Assembly: GCA_934277985.1 (NCBI GenBank)
Contig: CAKQWF010000001.1
Coordinates: 186,001-250,000 of the forward strand
Length of the DNA: 64,000 nucleotides
Direction of reading: 5' to 3'
Source: an uncultured Oxalobacter sp.
Lineage (GTDB): Bacteria > Pseudomonadota > Gammaproteobacteria > Burkholderiales > Burkholderiaceae_D
The notes below the pieces were generated by a model. That model had not been told where the DNA came from. It saw only the letters and a list, made by a program, of their open reading frames with translations, and did no database searches. The translations under genes were made by a program, and so were the position numbers. Positions 1 through 9,283 of this stretch are shown piece after piece (the first letter of the stretch is position 1; each line of letters starts with the position of its first letter).

Positions 1-261
1 ATTTCCATTGCACGTCAGGGAAATCTGATTGTGTTCACGTTCGAGGCGAATGCCTTTTTGCATCATATGATCCGCAATATCGTCGGTTCCCTGATTGTGG
101 TCGGCAAGCAGAACCAGCCGCCGCAGTGGATGAAAACCCTGCTGGAAAGCCGGAACCGGTCGCTGGCAGCACCGACTTTCGCGCCGGACGGGCTGTATCT
201 GTCACGGGTGTTTTATGACAGCAAGTGGGGGTTGCCGCAGAGGGATGATGTTTTTCCCTGA
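1..261 (+). CDS. truA: tRNA pseudouridine synthase A, C-terminal part (5' end outside window)
   Basis: The frame is open from the first base and ends at TGA 259-261, giving about 86 C-terminal residues. TruA converts uridine to pseudouridine at positions 38-40 of tRNA anticodon arms. The segment FEANAFLHHMIRNIVGSL is the hallmark of the TruA C-terminal catalytic half, and the ending GLYLSRVFYD is also typical. The catalytic Asp lies upstream of the window. truA directly before trpF is a common betaproteobacterial order. There is an in-frame GTG at 31, but the family alignment continues upstream, so it is not the start. Confidence 0.93.
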   Translation: MSIARQGNLIVFTFEANAFLHHMIRNIVGSLIVVGKQNQPPQWMKTLLESRNRSLAAPTFAPDGLYLSRVFYDSKWGLPQRDDVFP

Positions 262-300
262 TAGCGGTTTGCAGGATGTTTCTTCATTGCATACTGAATC

Positions 301-966
301 ATGACTTATCGTACGCGAATCAAGATTTGCGGTCTGACACGCGAGGAAGATGTCAAGGCTGTCGTTTGTGCCGGTGCGGACGCGCTCGGGTTTGTTTTTT
401 ATCCGGCCAGTCCGCGTTTCATCACGCCGGAGAAAGCAGCTGCCCTCTCGGCGCATGTGCCCGCTTTCGTCTCGACGGTCGGTCTGTTCGTCAATGCGGA
501 TTGCCGGGATGTGGAAAAGGCCGCCCGGCTGGCGCATTTGTCGCTGTTGCAATTCCATGGCGATGAATCGCCGCAGGCCTGTCATGAAGCGGCGTTTTCG
601 GCCGGTTTGCCTTTTATTCGCGTTTTTCGCGTCAAACCGGATACAACGCCCGATGATTTGCTACAATATGAGCGGATTTATCGCAACGCCAGTCCGTTTT
701 TCAAGGGTTTGCTTCTGGATACCTGGACGGATGCCTACGGCGGTGCGGGAAGGGTATTCGATTGGTCTCTCGTGTCAAAAGAAATCGGGCCTCGGGTCGT
801 TTTGAGTGGTGGCTTGAGCGTGCAAAATGTCGCTGGTGCGATTGCGCGGTTGCGCCCGTTTGCCGTTGACGTCAGCAGTGGCGTGGAAGCGGCACGCGGC
901 ATCAAGGACGCCGTGAAAATCCATGCTTTCATCCAGGCGGTACGCAAGGCCGATGAAACGGTATAG
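301..966 (+). CDS. trpF: Phosphoribosylanthranilate isomerase
   Basis: This 221-residue protein isomerises N-(5'-phosphoribosyl)anthranilate to CdRP, the third step of tryptophan synthesis, in the cytoplasm. The N-terminal [13 protein letters not shown] contains the catalytic Cys (about residue 10). LLLDTW carries the general acid Asp, and [12 protein letters not shown] is the phosphate-binding loop of the (beta/alpha)8 barrel. The length is normal for the family. It lies 39 bases after truA and 68 bases before trpB, so trpF, trpB and trpA probably form one transcript. No good Shine-Dalgarno sequence precedes the ATG. Confidence 0.96.
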   Translation: MTYRTRIKICGLTREEDVKAVVCAGADALGFVFYPASPRFITPEKAAALSAHVPAFVSTVGLFVNADCRDVEKAARLAHLSLLQFHGDESPQACHEAAFSAGLPFIRVFRVKPDTTPDDLLQYERIYRNASPFFKGLLLDTWTDAYGGAGRVFDWSLVSKEIGPRVVLSGGLSVQNVAGAIARLRPFAVDVSSGVEAARGIKDAVKIHAFIQAVRKADETV

Positions 967-1034
967 CAGGATTTTTCGGCACGTTTCCGTTTCGTGCAGG
1001 TGGCGATGCCATCGCATTCAAGAGAGATTTATCC

Positions 1035-2279
1035 ATGAATCAGAAAGCATATTGCAGCGCGTCCGATGCGCTGTTCGAGGCGTCCGGCTATCATTTGCCG
1101 GATGAAAACGGTCATTTCGGCCCCTATGGCGGCATTTTCGTTTCCGAAACACTGATCCACGCGCTGGACGAGCTGAAACAGGCTTATGCGCGTTACAAGC
1201 ATGATCCCGGTTTTCTGGCGGAATTCCGCTATGAACTGAAACATTTTGTCGGCCGGCCTTCGCCGGTCTATCACGCATCGCGCTGGTCAGAAATGCTCGG
1301 CGGCGCGCAAATTTATCTGAAAAGGGAAGACCTCAACCATACCGGTGCCCACAAGATCAATAATGTGATCGGTCAGGCTTTGCTGGCGAAGCGGATGGGC
1401 AAGACGAGGATCATCGCCGAGACGGGAGCCGGTCAGCATGGTGTGGCGACGGCGACGATTTGTGCCCGTTTCGGTCTGGAGTGCCATGTCTATATGGGTA
1501 GCGAGGATGTCGAGCGGCAGGCGCAGAATGTGTACCGGATGAAATTGCTGGGTGCGTCCGTCGTACCGGTCGAGTCCGGTTCGAAAACGCTGAAAGATGC
1601 ATTGAACGAGGCCATGCGCGATTGGGTCGCCAATGTCGGAACCACGTTTTATATCATCGGCACGGTGGCGGGGCCGCATCCCTATCCGATGATGGTGCGC
1701 GATTTCCAGTCGGTGATCGGTGAGGAATGTCTTGTCCAGATGCCGGAACTGACGGGGCGCCAGCCGGATATCGTTGTCGCCTGTGTGGGCGGCGGCTCCA
1801 ATGCGATGGGTATTTTTTATCCTTATATCGATCGTGCTGAAGTGGCGCTCGTCGGTGTCGAGGCGGCCGGAGAGGGTATCGAAACGGGACGGCATGCCGC
1901 TTCGCTCAATGGTGGAGCGCCGGGTGTCCTGCATGGCAATCGGACTTATCTGCTTCAGAACGGCGACGGACAGATCATCGATACCTGTTCCGTTTCTGCC
2001 GGTCTGGATTATCCGGGCGTCGGACCGGAACATGCATGGCTGAAAGATTCCGGACGGGCGTCGTATGTGCCGGTCACGGATGACGAGGCACTGGCCGCTT
2101 TTCATGACTGTTGCCGTATCGAAGGCATTATTCCCGCCCTGGAATCCAGTCATGCGCTGGCTTATGCAGCGAAACTGGCGCCGACGCTGGACAAGGACAA
2201 AATCATTCTGGTCAATCTTTCGGGAAGGGGCGACAAGGATATGCATACCGTCGCCTTGCGTGCGGGTATCAGGTGGTAA
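1035..2279 (+). CDS. trpB: Tryptophan synthase beta chain
   Basis: This 414-residue PLP enzyme condenses indole with L-serine to make tryptophan. HTGAHKINN contains the Schiff-base lysine (about residue 107), and GGGSNAMG binds the PLP phosphate. NGHFGPYGG near the N-terminus is a family signature. It partners with TrpA, encoded 55 bases downstream, in an alpha2-beta2 channelling complex. AGAGAG lies just upstream of the ATG. Length and motifs are fully typical. Confidence 0.98.
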   Translation: MNQKAYCSASDALFEASGYHLPDENGHFGPYGGIFVSETLIHALDELKQAYARYKHDPGFLAEFRYELKHFVGRPSPVYHASRWSEMLGGAQIYLKREDLNHTGAHKINNVIGQALLAKRMGKTRIIAETGAGQHGVATATICARFGLECHVYMGSEDVERQAQNVYRMKLLGASVVPVESGSKTLKDALNEAMRDWVANVGTTFYIIGTVAGPHPYPMMVRDFQSVIGEECLVQMPELTGRQPDIVVACVGGGSNAMGIFYPYIDRAEVALVGVEAAGEGIETGRHAASLNGGAPGVLHGNRTYLLQNGDGQIIDTCSVSAGLDYPGVGPEHAWLKDSGRASYVPVTDDEALAAFHDCCRIEGIIPALESSHALAYAAKLAPTLDKDKIILVNLSGRGDKDMHTVALRAGIRW

Positions 2280-2334
2280 TCCGTATTCCGCCAGAAGAAT
2301 GAACAGTAACCGGATTTGAAGAACAGGATCGATT

Positions 2335-3132
2335 ATGTCTCGTATACAACAAACACTCGATAATCTGAAAAAACAGAACAGAAAAGGTCTGATTCCTTTC
2401 ATTACGGCAGGGTTTCCGGAGCCGAAACTGACGGTCTCGCTGATGCATGCACTGGTCGAGGGCGGGGCGGATATCATCGAGCTTGGCGTGCCGTTTTCCG
2501 ACCCGATGGCCGATGGTCCCGTGATCCAGCATGCATCCGAAGTCGCGCTGGCCAGGGGTATGACGCTGGAGAAAGTGCTCGATATTGTCGAGGCATTCCG
2601 CAAGCGTGATGCGTTGACTCCGGTCGTATTGATGGGATATGCCAATCCGATCGAGCGGATGGGGACGGATGTGTTTGTCCGCAAGGCCGCGACAAAAGGG
2701 GTGGATGGCGTGCTGGTGGTCGATTATCCGCCGGAAGAAGCGACGGATTTCGCAGCCAGACTCAGGGATGCCGGCATGGATATGATTTTTCTGCTGGCGC
2801 CTACCTCGACGGACGAACGTATCCGGAAAGTCGGCAGGATAGCGGGAGGATATCTGTATTATGTTTCCCTGAAAGGAGTGACGGGTTCCGGGAATCTGGA
2901 TATCGGCGAAGTCACGTCACGCATTGAAAAAATCAGAAAATACGTTACCATTCCGGTTGGCGTCGGTTTCGGCATTCGCGATGCGGCGACAGCCAGAGCG
3001 CTCGGTTCCGTGGCGGATGCCGTGGTGATCGGAAGCCGTATCATACAGGAACTGGAAAAAACAGCGCCTGAAAAGGCGGTCGATGCCGTCAGGGCATTCA
3101 TTGCCGATATCCGAAAGGCACTGGACGAATGA
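2335..3132 (+). CDS. trpA: Tryptophan synthase alpha chain
   Basis: This 265-residue (beta/alpha)8 barrel splits indole-3-glycerol phosphate to indole and glyceraldehyde-3-phosphate. [12 protein letters not shown] is the N-terminal signature. [15 protein letters not shown] contains the catalytic Glu and Asp, and GVGFGIRD is part of the phosphate loop. It follows trpB closely. A hairpin and then accD lie downstream, so the trp transcript may end here or run into accD. Confidence 0.97.
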   Translation: MSRIQQTLDNLKKQNRKGLIPFITAGFPEPKLTVSLMHALVEGGADIIELGVPFSDPMADGPVIQHASEVALARGMTLEKVLDIVEAFRKRDALTPVVLMGYANPIERMGTDVFVRKAATKGVDGVLVVDYPPEEATDFAARLRDAGMDMIFLLAPTSTDERIRKVGRIAGGYLYYVSLKGVTGSGNLDIGEVTSRIEKIRKYVTIPVGVGFGIRDAATARALGSVADAVVIGSRIIQELEKTAPEKAVDAVRAFIADIRKALDE

Positions 3133-3202
3133 CGCCATAAAGGTTATAAAGTCGTCCTGTACAGGGATTGCCTGTCGGTTTTACTGCATGAAAGGACGAA
3201 AG

Positions 3203-3232
3203 CAGGCCATCGTTTTTCAGGACGATGGCCTG
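3203..3232 (+). promoter_or_regulatory. Strong hairpin just upstream of the accD ribosome-binding site
   Basis: Positions 3203-3213 (CAGGCCATCGT) pair perfectly with 3222-3232 around an 8-base loop. Only three T residues follow, then the AGGAG of accD at about 3239-3243. The U tract is too short for a convincing intrinsic terminator. The element could be a weak trp terminator, a processing site or a control element for accD translation. Confidence 0.6.
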
Positions 3233-3249
3233 TTTAATCAGGAGAATCT

Positions 3250-4119
3250 ATGAGTTGGCTTGACAAGTTGCTGCCCCCGAGAATCCAGCATCAGACGAAC
3301 CCACGGCGTGTCGTGCCGGAAGGGCTTTGGGTCAAATGCCCATCGTGCGAGGCGGTATTGTACCGGACCGATCTGGAGACGAATTCGCATGTCTGTCCGA
3401 AATGCGGCCACCATATGCGTATCCGTGCAAGGGACCGTCTGAATGTATTGCTGGATGAAGAGGGGCGTTACGATGTCGCCCGTACGGTGTTGCCGTATGA
3501 TTCCCTGAAATTCAAGGACAGCAAAAAATATCCGGATCGTCTGAGTGCCGCCGAAAAAGCCACCGGCGAAACGGATGCCTTGATCGTCGTCGGCGGAAAG
3601 ATCATGTCGTTGCCGGTCGTCGTGGCCTGTTTCGAGTTCGAGTTCATGGGCGGTTCCATGGGGTCGGTCGTCGGCGAACGGTTCGTGCGCGGTGTCAGGG
3701 AAGCGATCGAAAAGAAAGTTCCGTTCATCTGCATTACCGCCAGTGGCGGTGCGCGCATGCAGGAAGGTTTGCTCTCGCTGATGCAAATGGCCAAGACGAA
3801 TATGATTCTGACCAGACTGGCCGAGGCAGGTTTGCCTTTCGTTTCCGTGTTGACCGATCCGACCATGGGGGGCGTTTCCGCGTCTTTTGCCTTTATGGGC
3901 GATGTCGTGCTGGCCGAGCCGAAAGCGCTGGTCGGTTTCGCGGGGCCTCGTGTGATCGAAAATACCGTTCGCGAAAAATTGCCAGAAGGTTTCCAGCGTT
4001 CGGAATTCCTGATGAAAAAAGGCGCTATCGACCGGATTGTGGATCGCCGTGAATTGCGCAAGGAACTTTTCGATTTGCTGGCCATGTTGCAGGGCAAATC
4101 GCTTGAACAGGCTTCCTGA
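3250..4119 (+). CDS. accD: Acetyl-CoA carboxylase carboxyltransferase beta subunit
   Basis: This 289-residue subunit pairs with AccA to move the carboxyl group from biotin-BCCP to acetyl-CoA, the first step of fatty acid synthesis. An N-terminal zinc ribbon is visible as two CxxC pairs (VKCPSC and HVCPKC, about residues 30-55). The crotonase-like carboxyltransferase domain follows, with SGGARMQEG and the oxyanion-hole glycines. The AGGAG at 3239-3243 sets the start. A terminator follows the gene. accD between trpA and folC is a conserved proteobacterial order. Confidence 0.97.
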   Translation: MSWLDKLLPPRIQHQTNPRRVVPEGLWVKCPSCEAVLYRTDLETNSHVCPKCGHHMRIRARDRLNVLLDEEGRYDVARTVLPYDSLKFKDSKKYPDRLSAAEKATGETDALIVVGGKIMSLPVVVACFEFEFMGGSMGSVVGERFVRGVREAIEKKVPFICITASGGARMQEGLLSLMQMAKTNMILTRLAEAGLPFVSVLTDPTMGGVSASFAFMGDVVLAEPKALVGFAGPRVIENTVREKLPEGFQRSEFLMKKGAIDRIVDRRELRKELFDLLAMLQGKSLEQAS

Positions 4120-4142
4120 CGGTCTGTATCCCTTATTCCGCA

Positions 4143-4178
4143 GGCGTCTTTTCAGTAATGGGGAGACGCCGGGTTTTT
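4143..4178 (+). terminator. Intrinsic terminator after accD
   Basis: GGCGTCT (4143-4149) pairs with AGACGCC (4164-4170), followed by GGG and seven T residues. It separates accD from folC. Confidence 0.75.
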
Positions 4179-4203
4179 TTATTGTATTCATCAATCGTTT
4201 TTC

Positions 4204-5532
4204 ATGATGACGTCTGAACAAGTGAGCGAGCACAAGGGCGCGCGACGTTCTCTCGCGGAATGGACCCGTCTGGTGGAAAGTCTCCATCCGAAGAATATCG
4301 AAATGGGACTGGATCGTATCCGTGTCGTGAAGGAACGTCTGGCGATCCGTTTCGATTGTCCTGTTGTCATCGTCGGCGGGACGAACGGCAAGGGGTCAAC
4401 CTGTGCCATGCTCCAGACGATCTGGAAGGAAGCCGGCTACAAGGTCGGTCTTTACACGTCGCCCCATATCCATCGTTTCAACGAACGGATGCGAATCGAC
4501 GGCGAAATGGTCGATGACGGGAAACTGGTCGATTATTTCGAACAGGTCGAAGCTGCACGGGGCGATATCGCGCTGACTTTTTTCGAATTCACGACACTGG
4601 TGGCGCTGAAGATGTTCGCGGATGCGCGGCTTGATGTGGTCGTACTGGAGGTCGGTCTCGGCGGTCGCCTCGATGCGGTCAATCTGATCGATGCGGATGT
4701 CGCCGTCGTAACGAATGTCGCGATCGATCATGTCGAGTTTCTCGGCGATACCCGCGAGAAGATCGGTTTTGAGAAAGCCGGGATTTACCGAAGCGGCAAG
4801 GTCGCGTTTTACGGTGATATCGATCCACCTGATTCACTGGTCGGACATGCCCGTGCGATCGGCGCCGATCTGAAGGTTTTCGGGCGTGACTATTCATGCA
4901 GGATGTATGCCGGAGGTTGGGATTATTGCGGCAAGACGGTGTTGACAGGACTGGCACAGCCTTCCTTGTACGGAGACAACCAGATTCACAATGCCACAAC
5001 GGTAGTTGCCGTCGTCGAAGCCCTGCAGGCCCGTCTTCCGGTCGGTCCGGATGCGATAGGGCGTGGTCTGGTGAAGACGGAATTGCCGGGACGCTTCCAG
5101 ATCGTGCAGCAAGAACCATCCATCATTCTCGATGTCGCGCACAATCCGCATGCGGCTGCGGTTCTTGCGCGGAATCTGAGGGAAATGGGGTGCCATGGGA
5201 TGACGCATGCCGTATTCGGCGCCATGGCCGACAAGGATATCGATGGTGTCATCGCGCTGATGAAAGATTGTGTCGATCGCTGGTATCTGACTGATTTGCC
5301 GTTGCCGCGAGCCGCCAGTGCGGAAGCGCTGAAGCAGAAACTGGTGGCCGCGGGAATTCAGGACGACGGAACCGGACAGCGTATTTCCGTCTATCATCGT
5401 GCCGCCGATGCGTTGACGGGTGCGAAAAACAATGCGCGGAAAAATGATAGAATAGTCGCATTCGGATCGTTTTGGGTCGTAACAGGCGTCACTCAGGATC
5501 CTGATCGGGATTCTTCCACCAACCACCATTGA
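4204..5532 (+). CDS. folC: Bifunctional dihydrofolate/folylpolyglutamate synthase
   Basis: This 442-residue Mur-ligase-like enzyme adds glutamate to dihydropteroate and then to folates. The P-loop is VVIVGGTNGKGSTCAML (about residues 58-74). LEVGLGGRLDAVN and TNVAIDHVEFLG are the second ATP/Mg site, and DVAHNPHA lies in the C-terminal domain. Two adjacent ATG codons (4204 and 4207) could start it and no Shine-Dalgarno separates them. It sits four bases upstream of the SPOR gene, so the two are co-transcribed. Confidence 0.95.
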   Translation: MMTSEQVSEHKGARRSLAEWTRLVESLHPKNIEMGLDRIRVVKERLAIRFDCPVVIVGGTNGKGSTCAMLQTIWKEAGYKVGLYTSPHIHRFNERMRIDGEMVDDGKLVDYFEQVEAARGDIALTFFEFTTLVALKMFADARLDVVVLEVGLGGRLDAVNLIDADVAVVTNVAIDHVEFLGDTREKIGFEKAGIYRSGKVAFYGDIDPPDSLVGHARAIGADLKVFGRDYSCRMYAGGWDYCGKTVLTGLAQPSLYGDNQIHNATTVVAVVEALQARLPVGPDAIGRGLVKTELPGRFQIVQQEPSIILDVAHNPHAAAVLARNLREMGCHGMTHAVFGAMADKDIDGVIALMKDCVDRWYLTDLPLPRAASAEALKQKLVAAGIQDDGTGQRISVYHRAADALTGAKNNARKNDRIVAFGSFWVVTGVTQDPDRDSSTNHH

Positions 5533-5536
5533 TCGC

Positions 5537-6448
5537 ATGAGCCGTTTTTCCTTTTTTCGCTGGGGCAAGTCGAAGTCCGATACCGACGACGCGTCCGGCA
5601 ACAACGACCGGTTTGTCGCAGACCGTATCGACCGAAAGAAAGATTCTGCGCAAAACGGTGTAGATGATCCGCATTTGCCGGAAAAGAAGAGGGCACGCAG
5701 ACGTCTTGTCGGTTCCATTGCCTTGGTGCTTGCCGCCATCGTGATTTTGCCGATGGTTTTCGAATCGAAACCGAAACAGTCGGCGCCCAATCTCGTCATC
5801 GATATTCCTTCCAAAGACAAGCCTTTGCAAACGGCGGGTATTGCACAGCCCTCGCCGACATCTGCCGCTCCCGGCGAGGAAGCGGCGATGCAGCAGACGG
5901 ATGAGGAAACCGTTTCCGAAACAACGCCGGCACGGATCGCGGACGGTACCGCGGAAGGTGTGCAGCAGGCAGGTACTGCGGTTGTGACACCGGAATCCGG
6001 TGGAACGGTTGTTTCTGCGGGTACGACTGAGAAAACGGCCGCTGTCGCACAGGGAATTGATTCTGGCCAGTCACAGGCTGTAGTGGACAAGCAGACGCAG
6101 GCAGACAAGGAAAAGCAGCAACAGGCTGAAAAGGCACGGCAGGAGAAAGCGAAAGTCGAAGCGGATGATCCGATCGGAAAAATGATCGCCGACAAGAATG
6201 CGGCTGCCGCAGGGGCTGGCAAACAGATGATACAGGTTGCTGCACTGGGGTCGCAGCAAAAGGCGAATGAATTGCAGGCGCGCCTTTCCAAGGCGGGGAT
6301 CCGTTCCCATACGCAGAAAGTGAAGACCAAAAACGGCGAGGAAAGGATACGTGTCAGGATCGGACCGCTGTCAGGCAAGCGTGAGGTGGACAGTACTTGT
6401 TCCAAGCTCAAGTCAATGGGACTGTCCTGCACGCTGGTATCGAACTGA
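5537..6448 (+). CDS. DedD-like inner-membrane protein with C-terminal SPOR domain
   Basis: The 303-residue product has a basic cytoplasmic N-terminus and one membrane span (about residues 58-75, SIALVLAAIVILPMVF). A long low-complexity Ala/Gln/Glu/Lys periplasmic linker follows, then a SPOR domain in the last ~75 residues, starting near MIQVAALGSQQKANELQARL. SPOR domains bind glycan strands stripped of stem peptides at the division septum. The folC-dedD-cvpA-purF order is conserved in proteobacteria and supports the DedD assignment, although the linker cannot be aligned by eye. Confidence 0.88.
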   Translation: MSRFSFFRWGKSKSDTDDASGNNDRFVADRIDRKKDSAQNGVDDPHLPEKKRARRRLVGSIALVLAAIVILPMVFESKPKQSAPNLVIDIPSKDKPLQTAGIAQPSPTSAAPGEEAAMQQTDEETVSETTPARIADGTAEGVQQAGTAVVTPESGGTVVSAGTTEKTAAVAQGIDSGQSQAVVDKQTQADKEKQQQAEKARQEKAKVEADDPIGKMIADKNAAAAGAGKQMIQVAALGSQQKANELQARLSKAGIRSHTQKVKTKNGEERIRVRIGPLSGKREVDSTCSKLKSMGLSCTLVSN

Positions 6449-6469
6449 TGTCATGGCAGGAGTCGGGTT

Positions 6470-6958
6470 TTGACGGCTTTCGACTATGTGCTGCTTGTGT
6501 TGCTGATCGGCTCCATGCTGATCAGCCTGACGCGTGGTCTGGTCAGGGAAGTCATTTCGCTGGCGAGCTGGATTGTGGCGTTTTATGTGGCAATCAATTA
6601 CGGCGAGATGCTCGCGCCCTGGCTGTCGGGGCTGATTTCCAGCGAAACGGCGAGAATCATAGTCGCTTTTGTCGTGTTGTTCCTGGCGACGAGAATTGCC
6701 ATGATGTTTCTTGCCAAACTGGTCAGTCTGGTATTGCAGGCGACGGGATTGACTTTCATGGATCGTTTGCTGGGGGCATTGTTCGGACTGGCAAGAGGTG
6801 CGCTCATTGCACTGGCACTGGTTCTGGTATGTGGCATGACGAGAATACCGCAGCAGCCTTTCTGGCAAAATGCGATGTTTTCGCCGGCGGCCGAATCGGC
6901 GGCAAGGATGACCATGCCGTATTTGCCGGACTATTTTGTGGCATACATTCATTACTGA
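6470..6958 (+). CDS. cvpA: CvpA family membrane protein
   Basis: This 162-residue protein has about four membrane helices. The N-terminal TAFDYVLLVLLIGSMLISLTRGLVREVISL is the family signature. CvpA is linked to colicin V production and envelope stress tolerance, with its exact activity unsettled. I chose the TTG at 6470 because AGGAG lies seven bases upstream (6458-6462) and no ATG fits the conserved N-terminus. It lies 59 bases before purF, as in many proteobacteria. Confidence 0.92.
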   Translation: MTAFDYVLLVLLIGSMLISLTRGLVREVISLASWIVAFYVAINYGEMLAPWLSGLISSETARIIVAFVVLFLATRIAMMFLAKLVSLVLQATGLTFMDRLLGALFGLARGALIALALVLVCGMTRIPQQPFWQNAMFSPAAESAARMTMPYLPDYFVAYIHY

Positions 6959-7017
6959 TAGCGTATGTATGCCGGCAGGATTTCGTTTTTTCTTAATTTT
7001 TTGATTGAGGAGTCACC

Positions 7018-8538
7018 ATGTGTGGCATCGTTGGTATTGTTTCACAGACACCAGTCAACCAACTGATTTATGATGCGTTGCAACTGCTCCAGCATCGTGG
7101 GCAGGATGCAGCCGGTATCGCGACATGCAATAACGGCAAGTTCGCCATGTTCAAGGCGAACGGTCTGGTCAGGGATGTGTTCCGTACACGCAATATGCGC
7201 GCGCTTCCGGGAAGCTGCGGAATCGGACATGTCCGTTATCCGACAGCCGGTTCCGCCAAGAATGAGGAAGAAGCGCAGCCGTTTTACGTGAATGCGCCTT
7301 TCGGTATCACTTTCGCCCATAACGGCAACCTGACCAATTGCCAGCAGCTCAAGGGCGAGATGTTCAAGAACGATCGCCGCCATATCAACACCAATTCGGA
7401 TTCGGAAGTGTTGCTCAATGTGCTGGCACATGAAATTCAGGAAGCGACGAGCGGCTATTCTCTCGATCCTGCCGCGCTTTTCCGTGCGGTTTCCGTCTTG
7501 CACAAACGGGTTCGCGGCGCGTATGCCGCTGTGGCCCATATTGCGGGCTACGGTATTCTGGCTTTCCGCGATCCTTATGGCATCCGTCCGTTGTGTATCG
7601 GTTCTGCCGAAACGGAAACGGGTACGGAGTACATGATCGCCAGTGAATCGGTCGCGCTGGAAGGTCTTGGTTTCCGGTTCATGCGTGACGTGATGCCAGG
7701 TGAAGCCATTTTCATCGATGTCGACAGCAATCTGTACAGCCAGCAGTGTGCGGACAATCCGAGCCTGAATCCGTGTATTTTCGAATATGTCTATCTGGCA
7801 CGTCCGGATTCCCTGATCGACGGCGCTTCGGTATATGCGACTCGTCTGAAGATGGGCGAACATCTGGCGGAAAAAATCCGGCGTGAAATACCGACCGGAG
7901 ATATCGATGTGGTCATGCCGATTCCGGATTCTTCTCGTCCGGCGGCGATTCAGCTGGCATTGAAACTGGGAATCGAATACCGCGAAGGCCTGATCAAGAA
8001 TCGTTATATCGGCCGGACTTTCATCATGCCGGGACAGGCTGTGCGCAAGCGTTCCGTCCGCCAGAAGCTCAATACCATCGGTTCGGAATTCAAGGGAAAA
8101 AGCGTGTTGCTGGTCGATGACTCGATCGTTCGCGGAACGACCTGCAAGGAAATCGTCCAGATGGTTCGTGATGCCGGTGCATCGAAAGTCGTTTTCGCAT
8201 CGGCAGCGCCACCGGTCAAGTTCCCGAATGTGTATGGAATCGACATGCCGACAAGGGAAGAACTGATCGCCTATGGTCGTACCGATGAGGAAGTCCGTCG
8301 TGAAATGACCGCCGATGCACTGGTCTATCAGGATCTGGATGCGCTGAAACAGTCGGTGACGGACGTGAATCCGGCCTTGCGGCATTTCGAGGCATCGTGT
8401 TTCGACGGTTTGTACATTACCGGCGATGTTTCGTCCGATTATCTTTCCAGACTGGAATATGAACGCAAGCATTCGGCGCCGGTTCCGGAAGATGCGGTCA
8501 AGAACCAGTTGAATCTCTCGCTGGCACCGGCCGAATAA
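7018..8538 (+). CDS. purF: Amidophosphoribosyltransferase
   Basis: This 506-residue enzyme transfers ammonia from glutamine to PRPP, the first committed step of purine synthesis. The N-terminal MCGIVGI provides the catalytic Cys after Met removal, so there is no propeptide. The glutaminase domain spans about residues 1-230. The phosphoribosyltransferase half carries the PRPP loop VLLVDDSIVRGTT near residue 365. A good GAGG ribosome site precedes the ATG. A terminator follows, making this the likely end of the folC-dedD-cvpA-purF unit. Confidence 0.97.
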   Translation: MCGIVGIVSQTPVNQLIYDALQLLQHRGQDAAGIATCNNGKFAMFKANGLVRDVFRTRNMRALPGSCGIGHVRYPTAGSAKNEEEAQPFYVNAPFGITFAHNGNLTNCQQLKGEMFKNDRRHINTNSDSEVLLNVLAHEIQEATSGYSLDPAALFRAVSVLHKRVRGAYAAVAHIAGYGILAFRDPYGIRPLCIGSAETETGTEYMIASESVALEGLGFRFMRDVMPGEAIFIDVDSNLYSQQCADNPSLNPCIFEYVYLARPDSLIDGASVYATRLKMGEHLAEKIRREIPTGDIDVVMPIPDSSRPAAIQLALKLGIEYREGLIKNRYIGRTFIMPGQAVRKRSVRQKLNTIGSEFKGKSVLLVDDSIVRGTTCKEIVQMVRDAGASKVVFASAAPPVKFPNVYGIDMPTREELIAYGRTDEEVRREMTADALVYQDLDALKQSVTDVNPALRHFEASCFDGLYITGDVSSDYLSRLEYERKHSAPVPEDAVKNQLNLSLAPAE

Positions 8539-8558
8539 ACTGCCGCTTTCTGTCATGT

Positions 8559-8588
8559 CCCGGTACGGTGTGCGCCGTGCCGGGTTTT
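8559..8588 (+). terminator. Intrinsic terminator after purF
   Basis: CCCGGTACGG (8559-8568) pairs with CCGTGCCGGG (8575-8584), with one G-T pair and a six-base loop, followed by TTTT. It is GC-rich with a short U tract. Confidence 0.65.
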
Positions 8589-8630
8589 GCCGTTTGCCGA
8601 CGGTGATTTTTTCTGTTGAACGAACAAGCG

Positions 8631-9185
8631 ATGAACAAGGCCTTTACGAAAGAAACGGATACGGATGACGATCTGGAACCGGCTGCGCCTGCGCTTCCGA
8701 CAGGGTTCAAGAACTACATTACACCTGCCGGGCTGAAAAGGCTGAAAGACGAGTTGTTGCAGCTGATCGACAAGGAACGCCCACAGGTCGTCCAGACGGT
8801 GTCATGGGCGGCCTCGAACGGCGACCGCTCGGAGAACGGCGATTATATTTACGGGAAGCGTCGTCTCAGAGAGATCGACCGGCGTATCCGTTTCCTGATC
8901 AAGCGGATCGAGGCTGCTGAAGAGTTCGATCCCAGTATCCATTACGGCAACGACCAGATCTTTTTCGGCGCGACCGTCACTTATGAACGCGAGGATGGCG
9001 AGGAAAATACTGTGACCATTGTCGGGATCGACGAATTCGATCCGTTGCAGGGGAAGATCAGCTGGATTTCGCCGATGGCGAGAACGCTGATCAAGGCACG
9101 CGAGGGTGATACCGTGACCCTGCATACGCCAAACGGTGTCGAGGAACTGGTCATTCTGGAAGTCAGTTATCCGAAACCGGCATGA
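8631..9185 (+). CDS. greB: Transcription elongation factor GreB
   Basis: This 184-residue protein rescues backtracked RNA polymerase by stimulating transcript cleavage through the secondary channel. The N-terminal coiled coil spans about residues 25-95. Its tip, AASNGDRSENGDYIYGK, carries the acidic residues that position Mg2+. The C-terminal FKBP-like domain has FFGATVTYERE and DPLQGKISWISPMARTL. YIYGKRRLREIDRRIRFL favours GreB over GreA. An in-frame TTG at 8616 would add five residues, and I prefer the ATG. Confidence 0.93.
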   Translation: MNKAFTKETDTDDDLEPAAPALPTGFKNYITPAGLKRLKDELLQLIDKERPQVVQTVSWAASNGDRSENGDYIYGKRRLREIDRRIRFLIKRIEAAEEFDPSIHYGNDQIFFGATVTYEREDGEENTVTIVGIDEFDPLQGKISWISPMARTLIKAREGDTVTLHTPNGVEELVILEVSYPKPA

Positions 9186-9283
9186 TGTCGCAGGTATCCT
9201 GACCGGCATGTCGCCGGGATGTTGTCTTTGTCGTGTGCATCCGTATACTGGATGTGTTGTTTGTCTTTTCCCTGGCTGCCGAT

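Noticed and set aside
7054..7080. GTCAAC, 16 bases, CGTTG inside purF, similar to the ECF-like promoter
   Set aside because: It lies within conserved purF codons with no gene start behind it. It shows the background rate of the motif is not zero, which is why the genome-wide scan is needed.
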